A stretch of 64,000 nt of DNA, from assembly GCA_963703945.1 (NCBI GenBank), contig CAVPGM010000007.1:150245-214244 (forward strand). The letters are read 5' to 3'. Position 1 is the first letter of the stretch; each line of letters starts with the position of its first letter. Both the position numbers and the translations under genes were made by a program. Origin of the DNA: JALORV01 sp963703945 (GTDB taxonomy: Bacteria; Pseudomonadota; Gammaproteobacteria; Burkholderiales; Burkholderiaceae_F). This document shows, one piece after another, positions 1-8,744 of this stretch. The notes beneath the pieces were generated by a model. That model ran no database searches. It had not been told where the DNA came from and saw only the letters and a list, made by a program, of their open reading frames with translations.

Positions 1-30
1 TTTTCGGGCTTGCAATCGGCCTGCCATGAG

Positions 31-1263
31 TCAGTCGGCAAACCGTGGCTGAACGAGGGCGGCGGCGGCCTGGGCGGTCTCGCGCGCGGCCTCGGCGCTG
101 CCGGCGCGAGCCAGCGCGACGCCCATGCGTCGCTTGACGAAGGACCGCGGCTTGCCGAACAGTCGCAGGTCGACGCCCGGCAGCGCCAGCGCATCGCCGA
201 CACCATCGAAGAAGAGCGCGGTGCAGTCGTACCCGCCATAGATCACCGCGCTCGCGCCCGGAATGCGCAGCGCCGTGTCGACCGGCAGCCCGAGCAGCGC
301 GCGGGCGTGGAGCTCGAATTCGTTCTGCCATTGTGTCGCCATCGTCACCATGCCGGTGTCGTGCGGCCGCGGGCTCACTTCCGAGAACCAGACGCGATCG
401 CCCCTGACGAAGAGCTCGACTCCGAAGATGCCGACTCCGCCCAGTTCGTCGGTCACCCGACGTGCGATGTCGCATGCGGTAGCCAGCGCGGCGGGCGGCA
501 TCGGGTGCGGCTGCCAGCTCTCGACGTAATCACCTGCTACCTGCCGATGCCCGATCGGCTCGCAGAACGACGTCGCGATACGGCTGTCGGTCGCGCGCGC
601 ACGGACCGTCAGGAGCGTGATCTCGTAATCGAATTCGACGAGACCCTCGACGATCACGCGGCCGGTCGCCACCCGACCACCGGAGCCCGCGTAACTCCAT
701 GCGCGCTGCAAGTCGTCGACACGATCGACGCGGCTCTGCCCCTTGCCCGATGACGACATCACCGGCTTGACGACACAGGGCAGGCCTATTTCCTCGACTG
801 CGGCCTTCATTTCCTCGAAGGATCCTGCGAAGCGGTACGACGAGGTCGGCAGGCCGAGCGTCTCGGCGGCCAGGCGGCGGATACCTTCGCGGTTCATCGT
901 CAGCTGCGTCGCGCGCGCGGTCGGCACCACTCGCGCGAGGCCTTCGCGTTCGATTTCGACCAGGGCATCGGTCGCGATCGCCTCGATCTCCGGCACGACG
1001 ATGTGCGGGCGCTCTGCCACGATCAGAGCGTGCAACGCGGACCGATCGGTCATGTCGATGACGTGCGATCGGTGCGCGACCTGGTGGCCGGGTGCGCCCG
1101 GGTAGCGATCCACAGCGATGGTTTCGACACCGAGCCGTTGCAGCGCGATCAGGACTTCCTTGCCGAGTTCGCCCGCACCAAGCAGCATGACTCGCGTGGC
1201 GGCCAGCGAGCACGGGGTGCCGAGCGTCGGTGGCCAGCCGGCAGCGACGATGGGAGTGTTCAT
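31..1263 (-). CDS. purT: Formate-dependent phosphoribosylglycinamide formyltransferase PurT
   Basis: PurT makes formyl-GAR from GAR, formate and ATP in purine synthesis, without folate. The 410-residue product has the usual family length of about 390-400. The N-terminal pre-ATP-grasp segment carries MLLGAGELGKEV near residue 26. The ATP-grasp core includes VVKPVMSSSGKGQS around residue 165, and the C-terminal part has FGVELFV and SEVSPRPHDTGMVT. The start at 1263 leaves about 25 residues before the conserved fold, so a slightly later start is possible. No strong ribosome site is visible. It is the last minus-strand gene in the window and is not obviously linked to its neighbours. Confidence 0.95.
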   Translation of the reverse strand: MNTPIVAAGWPPTLGTPCSLAATRVMLLGAGELGKEVLIALQRLGVETIAVDRYPGAPGHQVAHRSHVIDMTDRSALHALIVAERPHIVVPEIEAIATDALVEIEREGLARVVPTARATQLTMNREGIRRLAAETLGLPTSSYRFAGSFEEMKAAVEEIGLPCVVKPVMSSSGKGQSRVDRVDDLQRAWSYAGSGGRVATGRVIVEGLVEFDYEITLLTVRARATDSRIATSFCEPIGHRQVAGDYVESWQPHPMPPAALATACDIARRVTDELGGVGIFGVELFVRGDRVWFSEVSPRPHDTGMVTMATQWQNEFELHARALLGLPVDTALRIPGASAVIYGGYDCTALFFDGVGDALALPGVDLRLFGKPRSFVKRRMGVALARAGSAEAARETAQAAAALVQPRFAD

Positions 1264-1608
1264 GCGCTTTGGATGACCGTGGTGTGCACTTGCGGCTACA
1301 TGGGCAGTGCAGTGCGGGTCCGCAGGTAGTGATTCAGTCGCGATTCGCAGGCGCTCATGAGCTCGCGATAGAACGCGTCGGTGAGCGACGCGACGAGCTC
1401 GTCGCCGTTCGTGGGATGCAAGGAATGGATGCGGGCGAAGCGTAGCACCGCGCGTTCGGCATCACTGCGGCAGGTGTCGCTCCGCTGGCGAATAACGTCG
1501 AATTTTCGTTGCCGCCGCTGTCGACTCTTGGGTCGCGACAACCGGGCCGTGGCCCTAACGTTCGTTACCGCTCGGACGGTCTTTCCGATCCTCACATCAG
1601 GAGTTGCC
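1264..1608. other. Intergenic region upstream of purT and of the small secreted-protein gene
   Basis: This 345-bp gap lies between two divergently oriented genes and must hold both promoters, though no convincing -35/-10 pair was picked out. A minus-strand open frame covers 1296-1664. Its C-terminal 65 residues (ending ALPM) look mildly protein-like, but it has no good start or ribosome site and overlaps the next gene antisense, so it is not called. Confidence 0.4.
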
Positions 1609-1902
1609 ATGATCAAACTGGAATCGATTTCGACGATCGCCGGCGCGAAGGCGCTCGCAGCCATCGGCGCTGTCGCCTTGGCGCTTGCGGCGCAACCGGT
1701 AAGCGCCGAGTGCGACCGGGCCGCGCAGGATATCGAAGAGCCGTTCGCCGTTGCTGGCGACGCAGGTTATCTGCCCTTCACGCTGGGCAGCGCACAGCAG
1801 GAGGAGGATGTGGAGCAGGCGGAAGTCGCGCGCTACGTGCCGTTCGAAGGCGGCTTTCCTGTGGAGCCGATCCTGATGGCAGGAAGTTTCGAGTTCGATT
1901 GA
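1609..1902 (+). CDS. Small secreted protein of unknown function
   Basis: This is a 97-residue protein not recognised as any family. The ATG at 1609 follows an AGGAG ribosome site 4 bases upstream, which decides the start over longer in-frame options. Residues 1-33 form a signal peptide: a lysine, a hydrophobic stretch of alanine and leucine, and a likely cleavage site at VSA/E. The mature part is acidic, about 64 residues, with one cysteine and a repeated pattern of short YLPF and YVPF motifs. It is the only plus-strand gene in the first 30 kb and stands alone. It is probably periplasmic or secreted. A binding partner cannot be inferred. Confidence 0.65.
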   Translation: MIKLESISTIAGAKALAAIGAVALALAAQPVSAECDRAAQDIEEPFAVAGDAGYLPFTLGSAQQEEDVEQAEVARYVPFEGGFPVEPILMAGSFEFD

Positions 1903-2169
1903 GCCAGGCGGCACACCACCGCGCTGTGCCGGGCGCAGCGCCGGAATTCAGCAGTGAGCAGGGTCACGACGGCCCTTCCTTGTCCCTGCGCAAACCCTGC
2001 GAACGCGTTTCTCGTCATAGTTGCTTTGGTTGACAGGCGAGGGTGCCCGCAGGCAAATGAACCTGCAGGCATCCGTGTACGCCTGCCCACAAAAATAAGA
2101 TCCGGAAGAGGAGGGCGCCAGCCCTCCCGACCGGGCTGCCCGCGTTTCACCGGGGAGGAGACCGCGGAC

Positions 2170-2197
2170 AAAAAAGCCGGCGCAAGCCGGCTTTTTC
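2170..2197 (-). terminator. Rho-independent terminator of the cytochrome c genes
   Basis: A GCCGGC stem with a short GCAA loop, extended by flanking A and T runs, gives a near-perfect hairpin at about 2170-2196. It lies 15 bases past the stop codon of the minus-strand cytochrome c gene. On the minus strand it ends in a run of six Ts. Because A and T tracts flank both sides it can also stop plus-strand transcripts from the small secreted-protein gene. The rest of 1903-2212 shows nothing else. Confidence 0.9.
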
Positions 2198-2212
2198 TTG
2201 AGCGCGAGGCCA

Positions 2213-2497
2213 CTACATCGCGAGGATCCACTTGGTGATGGCCGCCAGGTCCGCATCGGAAGCGGCGACCTTCGGATGGCCGGTGCCGGTTGACAGCTTC
2301 TTCACGATGTCGGCCTCGGCAGCGGCATTGCCCTTGAACTTCTTGGCAATGTCCTTGTACGAGGGGCCCATCTTCTTCGTGTCGGCTGCGTGGCACTTGC
2401 CGCAGGACTTTTCGGCGAGATCGGCCTGCGCCTGGGCGACTCCGGTGCTCAGCAGGGCGGCGGCAGCAAAGGCTATGGCGAGCTTCGACTTCATCAT
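2213..2497 (-). CDS. Periplasmic class I cytochrome c (c-551/c-552 type)
   Basis: This is a small soluble electron carrier of 94 residues. Residues 1-24 are a signal peptide ending AQA. The heme-binding CGKCH motif is at about residues 33-37, and the likely axial methionine is in KKMGPSYKDIA or the C-terminal part. The length fits cytochrome c-551/c-552, which hand electrons to terminal oxidases, nitrite reductase or peroxidase. A second copy, about 60% identical in the mature part, lies 79 bases upstream (2577-2864). A strong terminator follows at 2170-2197. Which oxidase or reductase it serves cannot be read from the context. Confidence 0.93.
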   Translation of the reverse strand: MMKSKLAIAFAAAALLSTGVAQAQADLAEKSCGKCHAADTKKMGPSYKDIAKKFKGNAAAEADIVKKLSTGTGHPKVAASDADLAAITKWILAM

Positions 2498-2576
2498 TCC
2501 CCCAATGGAAAAAGTTGCGCAGTCCGGATCGGCAGATCAGGCTGGGTATGGCTGGCGGCCGTCCTGATCCAGAGGA

Positions 2577-2864
2577 TTACTGCGCCAGGACCCACTTCAT
2601 GATGCTTTTCAGGTCGTCAGGGGACACCTTGACCGCCGGATGACCCTTGGCTCCCCCCACCTTCGCGATGAGGTCGGCTTCGGCGCTGGCGTTGCCCTTG
2701 TACTTTTCGGCGACGGACTTGAACGACGGGCCCATCTTCTTGGTATCTACCGCGTGGCAGGTGCCACAGTTCTTCTGCGCGAGGTCGGCCTGCGCAAGAG
2801 CCGTGCCGGCAAACGTGACGCCCGCGGTCGTGACGATAGCGACGAGCAATGACTTCATCTCCAT
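2577..2864 (-). CDS. Periplasmic class I cytochrome c, tandem paralogue
   Basis: This 95-residue cytochrome c has a signal peptide (residues 1-25, ending ALA) and a CGTCH heme motif. The block DTKKMGPS after the heme site is identical to that of the downstream copy, and most differences are in the C-terminal third. The start is supported by a purine-rich AGGAGGAT ribosome site just upstream of the ATG at 2864. The pair is a local duplication and probably one transcription unit. Differences such as GTG versus KLST in the loop could tune redox potential or partner choice, but this is inference. Confidence 0.93.
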   Translation of the reverse strand: MEMKSLLVAIVTTAGVTFAGTALAQADLAQKNCGTCHAVDTKKMGPSFKSVAEKYKGNASAEADLIAKVGGAKGHPAVKVSPDDLKSIMKWVLAQ

Positions 2865-2956
2865 CCTCCTTGTGCTGGAAAAGTGCCGCCGCTGCGCGAC
2901 GACACGCTGAGCCAGCCATCACCGACCGGCGCGAAAGTTTAACGCACCGCGGCGGT

Positions 2957-3427
2957 TCAGGTTGACTCGTCGCGCGGCGCCGCGGGTGGCACGGGGGTGG
3001 TGCCAAACACTGATTCCGCCCTCTGCACGAAGGCGTCGACCATGCGGTCGGCGGCGCGCTCGATCAGTCCTCCGGCCAGCCCATCGGCATGCAGCGCCAG
3101 TTCGTACTGCAGCATGAAGACAATGTGGCAGCCCAGGGTGCCGAGCGGCCGCAACGTCCACTCGCCCTGGAAGTGGCGAAACGATCCGCCTTCCATCCGG
3201 ATCGACATGTATTCGGGTGCGCGCTTTTCGTTGCGGGTCGTGACGCACACGTGAAGGTTGCGAACTCCGACCTCGACGGTCGCGCTGACCATTGTCTCCG
3301 TGCGTTCGATCAGGCGAGTGTCGAGGCACCAGGGCAGGAACCTCGGATACTCCTCGACGCGTTCGATCAGCTCGAACATCTGCTCGGCGGAATAGGGCAC
3401 CAGGGCTCCGCGGGCGACGTTGCGCAT
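2957..3427 (-). CDS. ratA: RatA/COQ10 family START-domain protein
   Basis: The 156-residue protein matches the RatA/COQ10 polyketide-cyclase-like family: the N-terminal pattern YSAEQMFELIERVEEYPRFL is diagnostic, followed by the helix-grip fold and a C-terminal helix with LIERAADRMVDAF. In eukaryotes COQ10 binds ubiquinone; in E. coli RatA was described as a toxin that blocks ribosome subunit joining. RatB (UPF0125) and smpB, its frequent neighbours, are absent here. Its place just after the V-type ATPase genes and near cytochromes c gives slight contextual support to a quinone-related role. A 166-bp stretch without recognised features separates it from the ATPase operon. Confidence 0.85.
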   Translation of the reverse strand: MRNVARGALVPYSAEQMFELIERVEEYPRFLPWCLDTRLIERTETMVSATVEVGVRNLHVCVTTRNEKRAPEYMSIRMEGGSFRHFQGEWTLRPLGTLGCHIVFMLQYELALHADGLAGGLIERAADRMVDAFVQRAESVFGTTPVPPAAPRDEST

Positions 3428-3593
3428 GGGCGGTCAGCGGGATGCGGGATTTGAAGTGGCGTCAACCATCAGGGCATGCGCTGCGACGGGACCTCGACCG
3501 CCGCGGGAATCATGAGAAGCGAGCCTACATCGGTCGCGCCTCGCCGTCGCGCGAGACGACCCTGGCCGCGCCGCCGACCGCCCGCGCGCAGCG

Positions 3594-4187
3594 TCACCGC
3601 ACGCCGCGTGTCGCGATCGCGTCCTCGCGCTCGAGGTCCTCGAGGCGCGTGTCGATGTCCGCGATGTCGGCGTCCAGTTCGGGCAGCAGCACGTCCTGCA
3701 ATGCACGCACGCGTCGCACCGTGCGGCGGTACTCGGCATACAGTCGCGCCAGAGTAGTCGACACGGCGGCCAGTTCGGCGAGCTTGACCGCCATGGCGGC
3801 ATACGCCGCGCGACACGCCTCAGCCTCGGGCGAGGGGTACACCGCCGCCGGTGCAGTGCCGGCATCGCCGGTCAGTTGCGCGCGCAGCAGCGTCACGCCG
3901 AGCAGCGGGCGCGGTTCGATGCGCAGCTTCTGTCGAGGAACCGACGGCGGGACCACCTGCAGTCCGTGCAGGCCGTGACGCGCGAGCGCGCCTGCCATGG
4001 CGTGCCGCGCGGAATCGGCCAGCACGGCGAACTCTTGCGAGAGGATGCGATGAACGCGGATCTGGCGCAGCATCTCGCCGGCCAGCAGCAGGCACTTCTC
4101 GTCTAGAAATGCATAGCCCTCGCGCATCGTGCGGCGCTCGTCTGCCAGCGCGATCAGAAGGCTTCGGGTCGGAGTGCGGTCGTTCAT
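3594..4187 (-). CDS. ntpD: V/A-type ATPase subunit D (central shaft)
   Basis: Subunit D forms the central rotor shaft that couples the A3B3 head to the membrane ring. The 197-residue product is rich in long helices, as expected, with conserved ends: PTRSLLIALADERR near the N terminus and the C-terminal helix with YAEYRRTVRRVRALQDVLLPEL. The ATG at 4187 overlaps the stop codon of the B-subunit gene (ATGA), which fixes the start. It is the last gene of the nine-gene ATPase operon. Confidence 0.93.
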   Translation of the reverse strand: MNDRTPTRSLLIALADERRTMREGYAFLDEKCLLLAGEMLRQIRVHRILSQEFAVLADSARHAMAGALARHGLHGLQVVPPSVPRQKLRIEPRPLLGVTLLRAQLTGDAGTAPAAVYPSPEAEACRAAYAAMAVKLAELAAVSTTLARLYAEYRRTVRRVRALQDVLLPELDADIADIDTRLEDLEREDAIATRGVR

Positions 4188-5596
4188 TCTGCTGCAACGG
4201 CAGCAGGCGGCCTTTTCGCCGCCGCGGTCAGGTGTTCTGCAATCTGCGCATCGGACAGTCGCGAGAGTTCGGATGCGGGCAGCGCCTGCAGCAGGCTCCA
4301 TCCCGCGTCCATGCTGTCTTCAAGCGTTCGTGCGCGAGTCTGGCTGATCAGCGTGCGCTCGAATGCGGTGCCGAACGACAGATAGCGGCGATCGGTGTCC
4401 GAGAGGCCGTCCTCACCGACAACGCTGGCGAGCAGCCGCGACTGCGTTGCGCGCGCGTAGGCGGCATAGAGCTGGCTGGCGAGCGCCGGATGATCGGGAT
4501 GGGTGTAGCCCTTGCCGGTGCCATCCTTCATCAGGCGTGACAGGCTGGGCAGTACATTCACCGGTGGGTAGACGCCCGCTCGGTCGAGTTCGCGCGACAG
4601 CACGATCTGGCCTTCGGTGATGTAGCCAGAAAGGTCGGGAATCGGGTGGCCGATGTCGTCCGACGGCATGGTCAGTATCGGCAGTTGCGTCAGCGTGCCC
4701 TTGACCCCGTGCACGCAACCGGCACGCTCGTACAGGGTGGCGAGGTCGGAGTACATGTAGCCGGGATAACCCTTGCGGCCGGGCACCTCGCTCTTGGCCC
4801 CTGCAACCTCGCGCAGTGCCTCGCAGTAGTTGGTGAGATCGGTCACGATCACCAGGACGTGCTTGTCCAGCTCGAACGCCAGGTATTCGGCCGCCGTGAG
4901 AGCGAAACGGGGCGTCAGCAATCGCTGTGTCGACGAGTCGCTGGCCAGATTCAGAAACAGCGCCGAGCGCTCGAGCGCGCCTGACTGCTCGAGCGAGCGG
5001 CGGAAGTACTCCGCGGTGGTGTAGGGCACGCCGATGCCGGCAAAGACGATCGCGAAGTCGCTGGCCTCGGCGCCGCGCAAGCGAGCGTTGCCGGCGATCT
5101 CGACTGCGATGCGATCATGCGGCAGGCCGCCACCGGAAAAGATCGGCAGCTTCTGCCCGCGCACCAGGCTGTTCATCAAATCGACCGCCGTCACGCCGGT
5201 CTCGATGAACGCGCGCGGTGTGGATCGAGTCACCGGGTTCAGCGGTACCCCGTCGATCCGCAGGCGCTTGCTGGCGGCCAGCGGCGGGCCGCCATCGATG
5301 ACCTGGCCGATCCCGTTGAACACACGACCCAGCACACCGGGTCCGACACCGAAATCGATTGGCTCGCCGAGAAAGCGGACGATGGTGTCGGCAAGCCCCA
5401 GGCCTGCAGTCGGCCCCAGCATCTCAATTGTCACCATGTCCTCGTCGATCGCAGCGATGCGGCCGAGGCGGGGCGCACCATCGCGCCCGCTGACCACGAC
5501 CGCTTCGTTCAGACCGACTTCGAGCGTGCGTCGCATGAAGAGAAGCGGGCCCTCGAGCCGCATGGCGGCGTCGTGCACCGTGACTCTAGGTTGCAT
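4184..5596 (-). CDS. ntpB: V/A-type ATPase subunit B (non-catalytic)
   Basis: Subunit B is the non-catalytic nucleotide-binding subunit alternating with A in the V1 head. The 470-residue length is typical. Recognisable blocks are the N-terminal beta-barrel, PIFSGGGLPHDRIAVEI in place of a full P-loop, VLVIVTDLTNYCEALREV, and GRKGYPGYMYSDLATLYERAG. The degenerate P-loop separates it from the catalytic A subunit. Its start overlaps the A gene by 11 bases and its stop overlaps the D gene, so translation is probably coupled. Confidence 0.97.
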   Translation of the reverse strand: MQPRVTVHDAAMRLEGPLLFMRRTLEVGLNEAVVVSGRDGAPRLGRIAAIDEDMVTIEMLGPTAGLGLADTIVRFLGEPIDFGVGPGVLGRVFNGIGQVIDGGPPLAASKRLRIDGVPLNPVTRSTPRAFIETGVTAVDLMNSLVRGQKLPIFSGGGLPHDRIAVEIAGNARLRGAEASDFAIVFAGIGVPYTTAEYFRRSLEQSGALERSALFLNLASDSSTQRLLTPRFALTAAEYLAFELDKHVLVIVTDLTNYCEALREVAGAKSEVPGRKGYPGYMYSDLATLYERAGCVHGVKGTLTQLPILTMPSDDIGHPIPDLSGYITEGQIVLSRELDRAGVYPPVNVLPSLSRLMKDGTGKGYTHPDHPALASQLYAAYARATQSRLLASVVGEDGLSDTDRRYLSFGTAFERTLISQTRARTLEDSMDAGWSLLQALPASELSRLSDAQIAEHLTAAAKRPPAAVAAE

Positions 5597-7382
5597 GCGT
5601 GTCGTCCCGGGCCTGCGCCGGTGTGCTGCTCACCACCAGGGTCGAGAACGCCAGCTCGACCTGCTGCTCGAGCTCGGCCAATCGCCCGAGTTGGTCCTCG
5701 CCGATGTCTTCCCCCATGCGCGAAAGCGGACGCATCACGTCGAATGCGGCAATCTGCTCGGGTGTCACCCCGAACGCGGCTGCAGACTCGGCCAGCTCGA
5801 TGAAGTGAACCAGCAGCCGCATCATGCAGGCCTGGCGGTCGGGCCCGCAGTACCGGTCGACCGGTGAGAAGGCTGATTGGCGCAGGAACGACTCGTTGAC
5901 GAGTTCGGCGCACATCAGGGTCAGGCGTTGGCGCACCGGCAGGGCGTCCTTGCCGATGATGCGCGCCATGCGCTCCAGCCGCGCCTGCTCGTCGAGCAGT
6001 GTCAGGAAGCGCCGGCGCAGTTCGAGCCATTCGTTTTCGCCCGAGGCCGCGCGTGCGCGGGCGGTCGGCACGGCCGCATAGCGCTTCAGCCACCAGACGG
6101 CAACGTCGAGCGAGTCTTCCGAATATGACTGCAGCGGATTGACGGCCGGGTAGAAGCGCGCCTGGGCGCGCTTGGGGTCCAGCGCCCAGAAGCTGCGCAC
6201 GTAGCGCTTGGTGTGGCTCGTCACCGGCTCGGAAAAGTCGCCCGATGGAGGGCTGATCGACCCGAGCAGCGTGACCGAACCGATGTCGCCGTTGAGCGTG
6301 GTGACTTTCGCCGCGCGCTCGTAGAAATCCGCGAGTCGGCTGGAAAGATAGGTGGGATAGCCCCCTTCGCCGGGCAACTCGCCGAACCGTCCGGAAACTT
6401 CGCGCAGCGCCTCTGCCCAGCGCGAGGTTGAGTCCGCCATCAGCGCAACGTGCAGTCCCTGGTCACGAAAGTACTCGGCGACGGTCACTCCGGAATAGAT
6501 GCTGGCTTCCCGGGCGGCCACGGGCATGTTGGATGTGTTGGCAATGATGATGGTGCGCTCCATCAGGGAACGACCGGTGCGCGGGTCCTCGAGCTGCGGA
6601 AACTCCTCGAGGACGCTGGCCATTTCGTTGCCGCGCTCGCCGCAGCCCAGATAGACGATCACGTCGGCGCTGCATCCCTTCGCGAGCGCTTCCAGCAGGA
6701 TCGTCTTGCCGGTGCCGAAGCCGCCGGGAATGGCGCCCTTGCCGCCCAGCGCGACCGGGAACAGTGAATCGAGGATGCGCTGTCCGGTGACGAGCGGCTC
6801 GTCTGAGGCGAGCCGCCCGCGCACCGGACGCGGCGTGCGCACGGGCCAGAAGTGCCGCAGCGCTACGTCGCGTTCATCGCCGCTGTCGGGGCGCAGACGC
6901 ATGACGGCGATGTCGTCCGCATACTCCCCGGCAGCCGCGATCCATTCGACGCGGCCCTGCAGGTCGGGCGGCACGAGCGCGCGCTGCGGGCGGCCACGGC
7001 TCGAGCTGACGTTGCCGAAGGCCGCACCCGGGCCCAAGCTGTCACCGCTGCGGACAGTCGGTTCGAAGCCGTAGGTCAGCCCGGAAACCGGCGCCAGCGG
7101 GCGCAGCAGGCCGTCGAAGATATTGCCGAGCAGGCCGGGTCCGACGTGTATGCCGAGGAGGTTACCGGTGCCCGAGACTTCGACGCCTGGACGCAGGCCT
7201 GTGGTGTCCTCATAGACCTGCGCGACGATCTCGTCACCGTTCAGACGAATCACTTCGCCGAGCAGTCCCGCAGGCCCGACGCGGATGGCCTCGCGCAGCA
7301 GGAACGGCCCTTCGGCGCGGGCGCGCAGGACCGGTCCGCTGATCCAGCGGATGTAGGCACGCGAGACGGTGGGAGTGCTCAT
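5586..7382 (-). CDS. ntpA: V/A-type ATPase subunit A (catalytic)
   Basis: This is the catalytic ATPase or ATP-synthase subunit. From the ATG at 7382 the product is 598 residues, matching the A family; upstream in-frame sequence is not conserved. The P-loop PGGFGTGKT is at about residues 219-227, followed by VIVYLGCGERGNEMASVL and the DSTSRWAEALREVS motif. The A-specific non-homologous insert near residues 115-190 is present, which distinguishes it from F-type beta. It overlaps subunit B by 11 bases. The A and B genes together prove a rotary V/A-type enzyme in this bacterium. Confidence 0.98.
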   Translation of the reverse strand: MSTPTVSRAYIRWISGPVLRARAEGPFLLREAIRVGPAGLLGEVIRLNGDEIVAQVYEDTTGLRPGVEVSGTGNLLGIHVGPGLLGNIFDGLLRPLAPVSGLTYGFEPTVRSGDSLGPGAAFGNVSSSRGRPQRALVPPDLQGRVEWIAAAGEYADDIAVMRLRPDSGDERDVALRHFWPVRTPRPVRGRLASDEPLVTGQRILDSLFPVALGGKGAIPGGFGTGKTILLEALAKGCSADVIVYLGCGERGNEMASVLEEFPQLEDPRTGRSLMERTIIIANTSNMPVAAREASIYSGVTVAEYFRDQGLHVALMADSTSRWAEALREVSGRFGELPGEGGYPTYLSSRLADFYERAAKVTTLNGDIGSVTLLGSISPPSGDFSEPVTSHTKRYVRSFWALDPKRAQARFYPAVNPLQSYSEDSLDVAVWWLKRYAAVPTARARAASGENEWLELRRRFLTLLDEQARLERMARIIGKDALPVRQRLTLMCAELVNESFLRQSAFSPVDRYCGPDRQACMMRLLVHFIELAESAAAFGVTPEQIAAFDVMRPLSRMGEDIGEDQLGRLAELEQQVELAFSTLVVSSTPAQARDDTHAT

Positions 7383-7455
7383 GCGTGACGGTGACGATGA
7401 AGCGAGAGCCGGTCGGCGGGCGCGGGCCCCAATTGCGCACATTGCGGTGTCCGTC

Positions 7456-8073
7456 TCATCGGAGGGTCTCGAGTTCCAGGTGATGCAGGAGTCGACCCTC
7501 GAGCTGCGTGCGGTCGGCCAGCAGGCCGTCGAGCGTCGCATCAAGGACGTTGTGCCCGCTGACGACCCGGAATCCGGCTGCGATGGCCGCAACGGACTCG
7601 AACGTCACGGGCGTCACGCCGTCGACGCGCAATTGCTCAAGGCTCCGCGCTCGCTCCTCGTTGCTCCATGCCGGATGGTGTTCAATGCGCCAGCCGGTTC
7701 CATGCGGTACAGCCTTCAAGGCGCGCTGCAGATGGGTCTGCACCCAGTTCGCGCGGGCCGCGGCCGACTCCCAGTGCGCGAGCAGCCGCGACCGCAGCTC
7801 ATGCCATGCGGCCCCGAGCAGACCGACCGCATGGTGCTGGCTGGCGAGGCGGCGATCGGTTGCCAGCGCGGCCTCGACGGCGCCCACTTCGAGCGAGTAG
7901 CGCTTGCGCTCCTCAGCGATGGCGGTGCGGACGCGACGTCGCGATTCGGCCAGAGCGGTCCGCACAACCTCGCGCGCCTCGGCCAGGGCCGGGTCAAGCA
8001 ACTCCGCACGGCGACGAGCCCGGTACTGTTCGACCAGGTCAAGCAGCGCCTGCGTGCGACGTTCGAGGTTCAT
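7456..8073 (-). CDS. ntpE: V/A-type ATPase subunit E (peripheral stalk)
   Basis: The 205-residue protein has a long charged N-terminal helix (about residues 1-70, arginine and glutamate rich) and a compact C-terminal domain with VVSGHNVLDATLDGLL, the usual signature of subunit E. This subunit forms the peripheral stalk with subunit G/H and holds the A3B3 head against rotation. It lies between F and A in the operon. The family is poorly conserved, so the call rests on architecture, the C-terminal motif and gene order together. Confidence 0.87.
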   Translation of the reverse strand: MNLERRTQALLDLVEQYRARRRAELLDPALAEAREVVRTALAESRRRVRTAIAEERKRYSLEVGAVEAALATDRRLASQHHAVGLLGAAWHELRSRLLAHWESAAARANWVQTHLQRALKAVPHGTGWRIEHHPAWSNEERARSLEQLRVDGVTPVTFESVAAIAAGFRVVSGHNVLDATLDGLLADRTQLEGRLLHHLELETLR

Positions 8074-8083
8074 TCGAGTCGAT

Positions 8084-8377
8084 TCAACGATCGAGGCCCA
8101 GTTGCGAGCGCACGCGCTCTGCGGGGTCGAGGGGGTTCGGCGCCCCGCCCTCCGGGATCAGCACCAGCAGCGGGCGACCGGCCATGAGTGCGGCGTTGAG
8201 TTCCGGGCGAGGCAACTGTTCGGCGACAGCGATCGTGATGAACACGGCTTCGGCGGCGGTCCTGGCCGCCTGGAACGCGACCAGTTCGCCGCCCGCCTCG
8301 GGAGCCCACGACTGCACACCGGCCAGCCTGAATCCGGCGGCGTCGATCGCGTTGCCGACGTAGGCGAGCGCGCTCAT
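8084..8377 (-). CDS. ntpF: V/A-type ATPase subunit F
   Basis: Subunit F is a small Rossmann-like protein attached to the central shaft. The 97-residue product has the expected opening pattern of a beta strand followed by AAGFRLAGV, a central VFITIAVAEQL segment, and a strand with PLLVLIPEGG. It is placed between K and E, 10 bases from each, as in other bacterial V/A operons. Sequence alone would be weak, but the genomic context is strong. Confidence 0.88.
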   Translation of the reverse strand: MSALAYVGNAIDAAGFRLAGVQSWAPEAGGELVAFQAARTAAEAVFITIAVAEQLPRPELNAALMAGRPLLVLIPEGGAPNPLDPAERVRSQLGLDR

Positions 8378-8387
8378 CGCGTGCGAC

Positions 8388-8735
8388 CTAGGCGAGCCGA
8401 TTCAGGATCAGGATCGAGATGATCACGCCGTAAATGGCAATCCCCTCGGCAAGGCCGACGAAGATCAGCAGGCGCCCGAAGAGGTCGGGCTTTTCGGCCA
8501 GCGCCCCGACCGCCGCGGCGCCGAGCTTCGCGACCGCATACCCGCCCGCGATGGAAGATGCTGCGGTCGCGAGTGCCGCCGAGACGAGGCCCCATGTGAA
8601 TGCGTCGGGCGGCAGACCGACCCGCGCGGCAGTCTGCGCCGATGCGGCCTCGGGGAACACCACCAGGGCGGTGCCCAATGCGGCAAGGACGGCCGCGCCG
8701 GCGATCAGCAGCAGCGGAATGGTGAAACGACGCAT
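8388..8735 (-). CDS. ntpK: V/A-type ATPase proteolipid subunit K (c ring)
   Basis: This 115-residue membrane protein forms the ion-carrying rotor ring. It has an N-terminal hydrophobic segment that looks like a signal or extra helix (residues 4-32, ending ASA), then a single hairpin of two helices (about 47-80 and 87-111). The ion-binding glutamate is E97 in GLAEGIAIYG. The residues that follow it (G, I) are not the serine and threonine typical of sodium-binding c subunits, and the first helix lacks the usual glutamine, so proton use is favoured. It lies between I and F. Confidence 0.93.
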   Translation of the reverse strand: MRRFTIPLLLIAGAAVLAALGTALVVFPEAASAQTAARVGLPPDAFTWGLVSAALATAASSIAGGYAVAKLGAAAVGALAEKPDLFGRLLIFVGLAEGIAIYGVIISILILNRLA

Positions 8736-8744
8736 GATGACTCC

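Noticed and set aside
1296..1664. Minus-strand frame of 122 codons upstream of purT
   Set aside because: It overlaps the secreted-protein gene antisense and has no ribosome site; only its C-terminal part looks protein-like.
2957..3427. RatA as part of a toxin-antitoxin pair
   Set aside because: No RatB partner is adjacent; the toxin role is not supported by context, so a COQ10-like role is equally possible.
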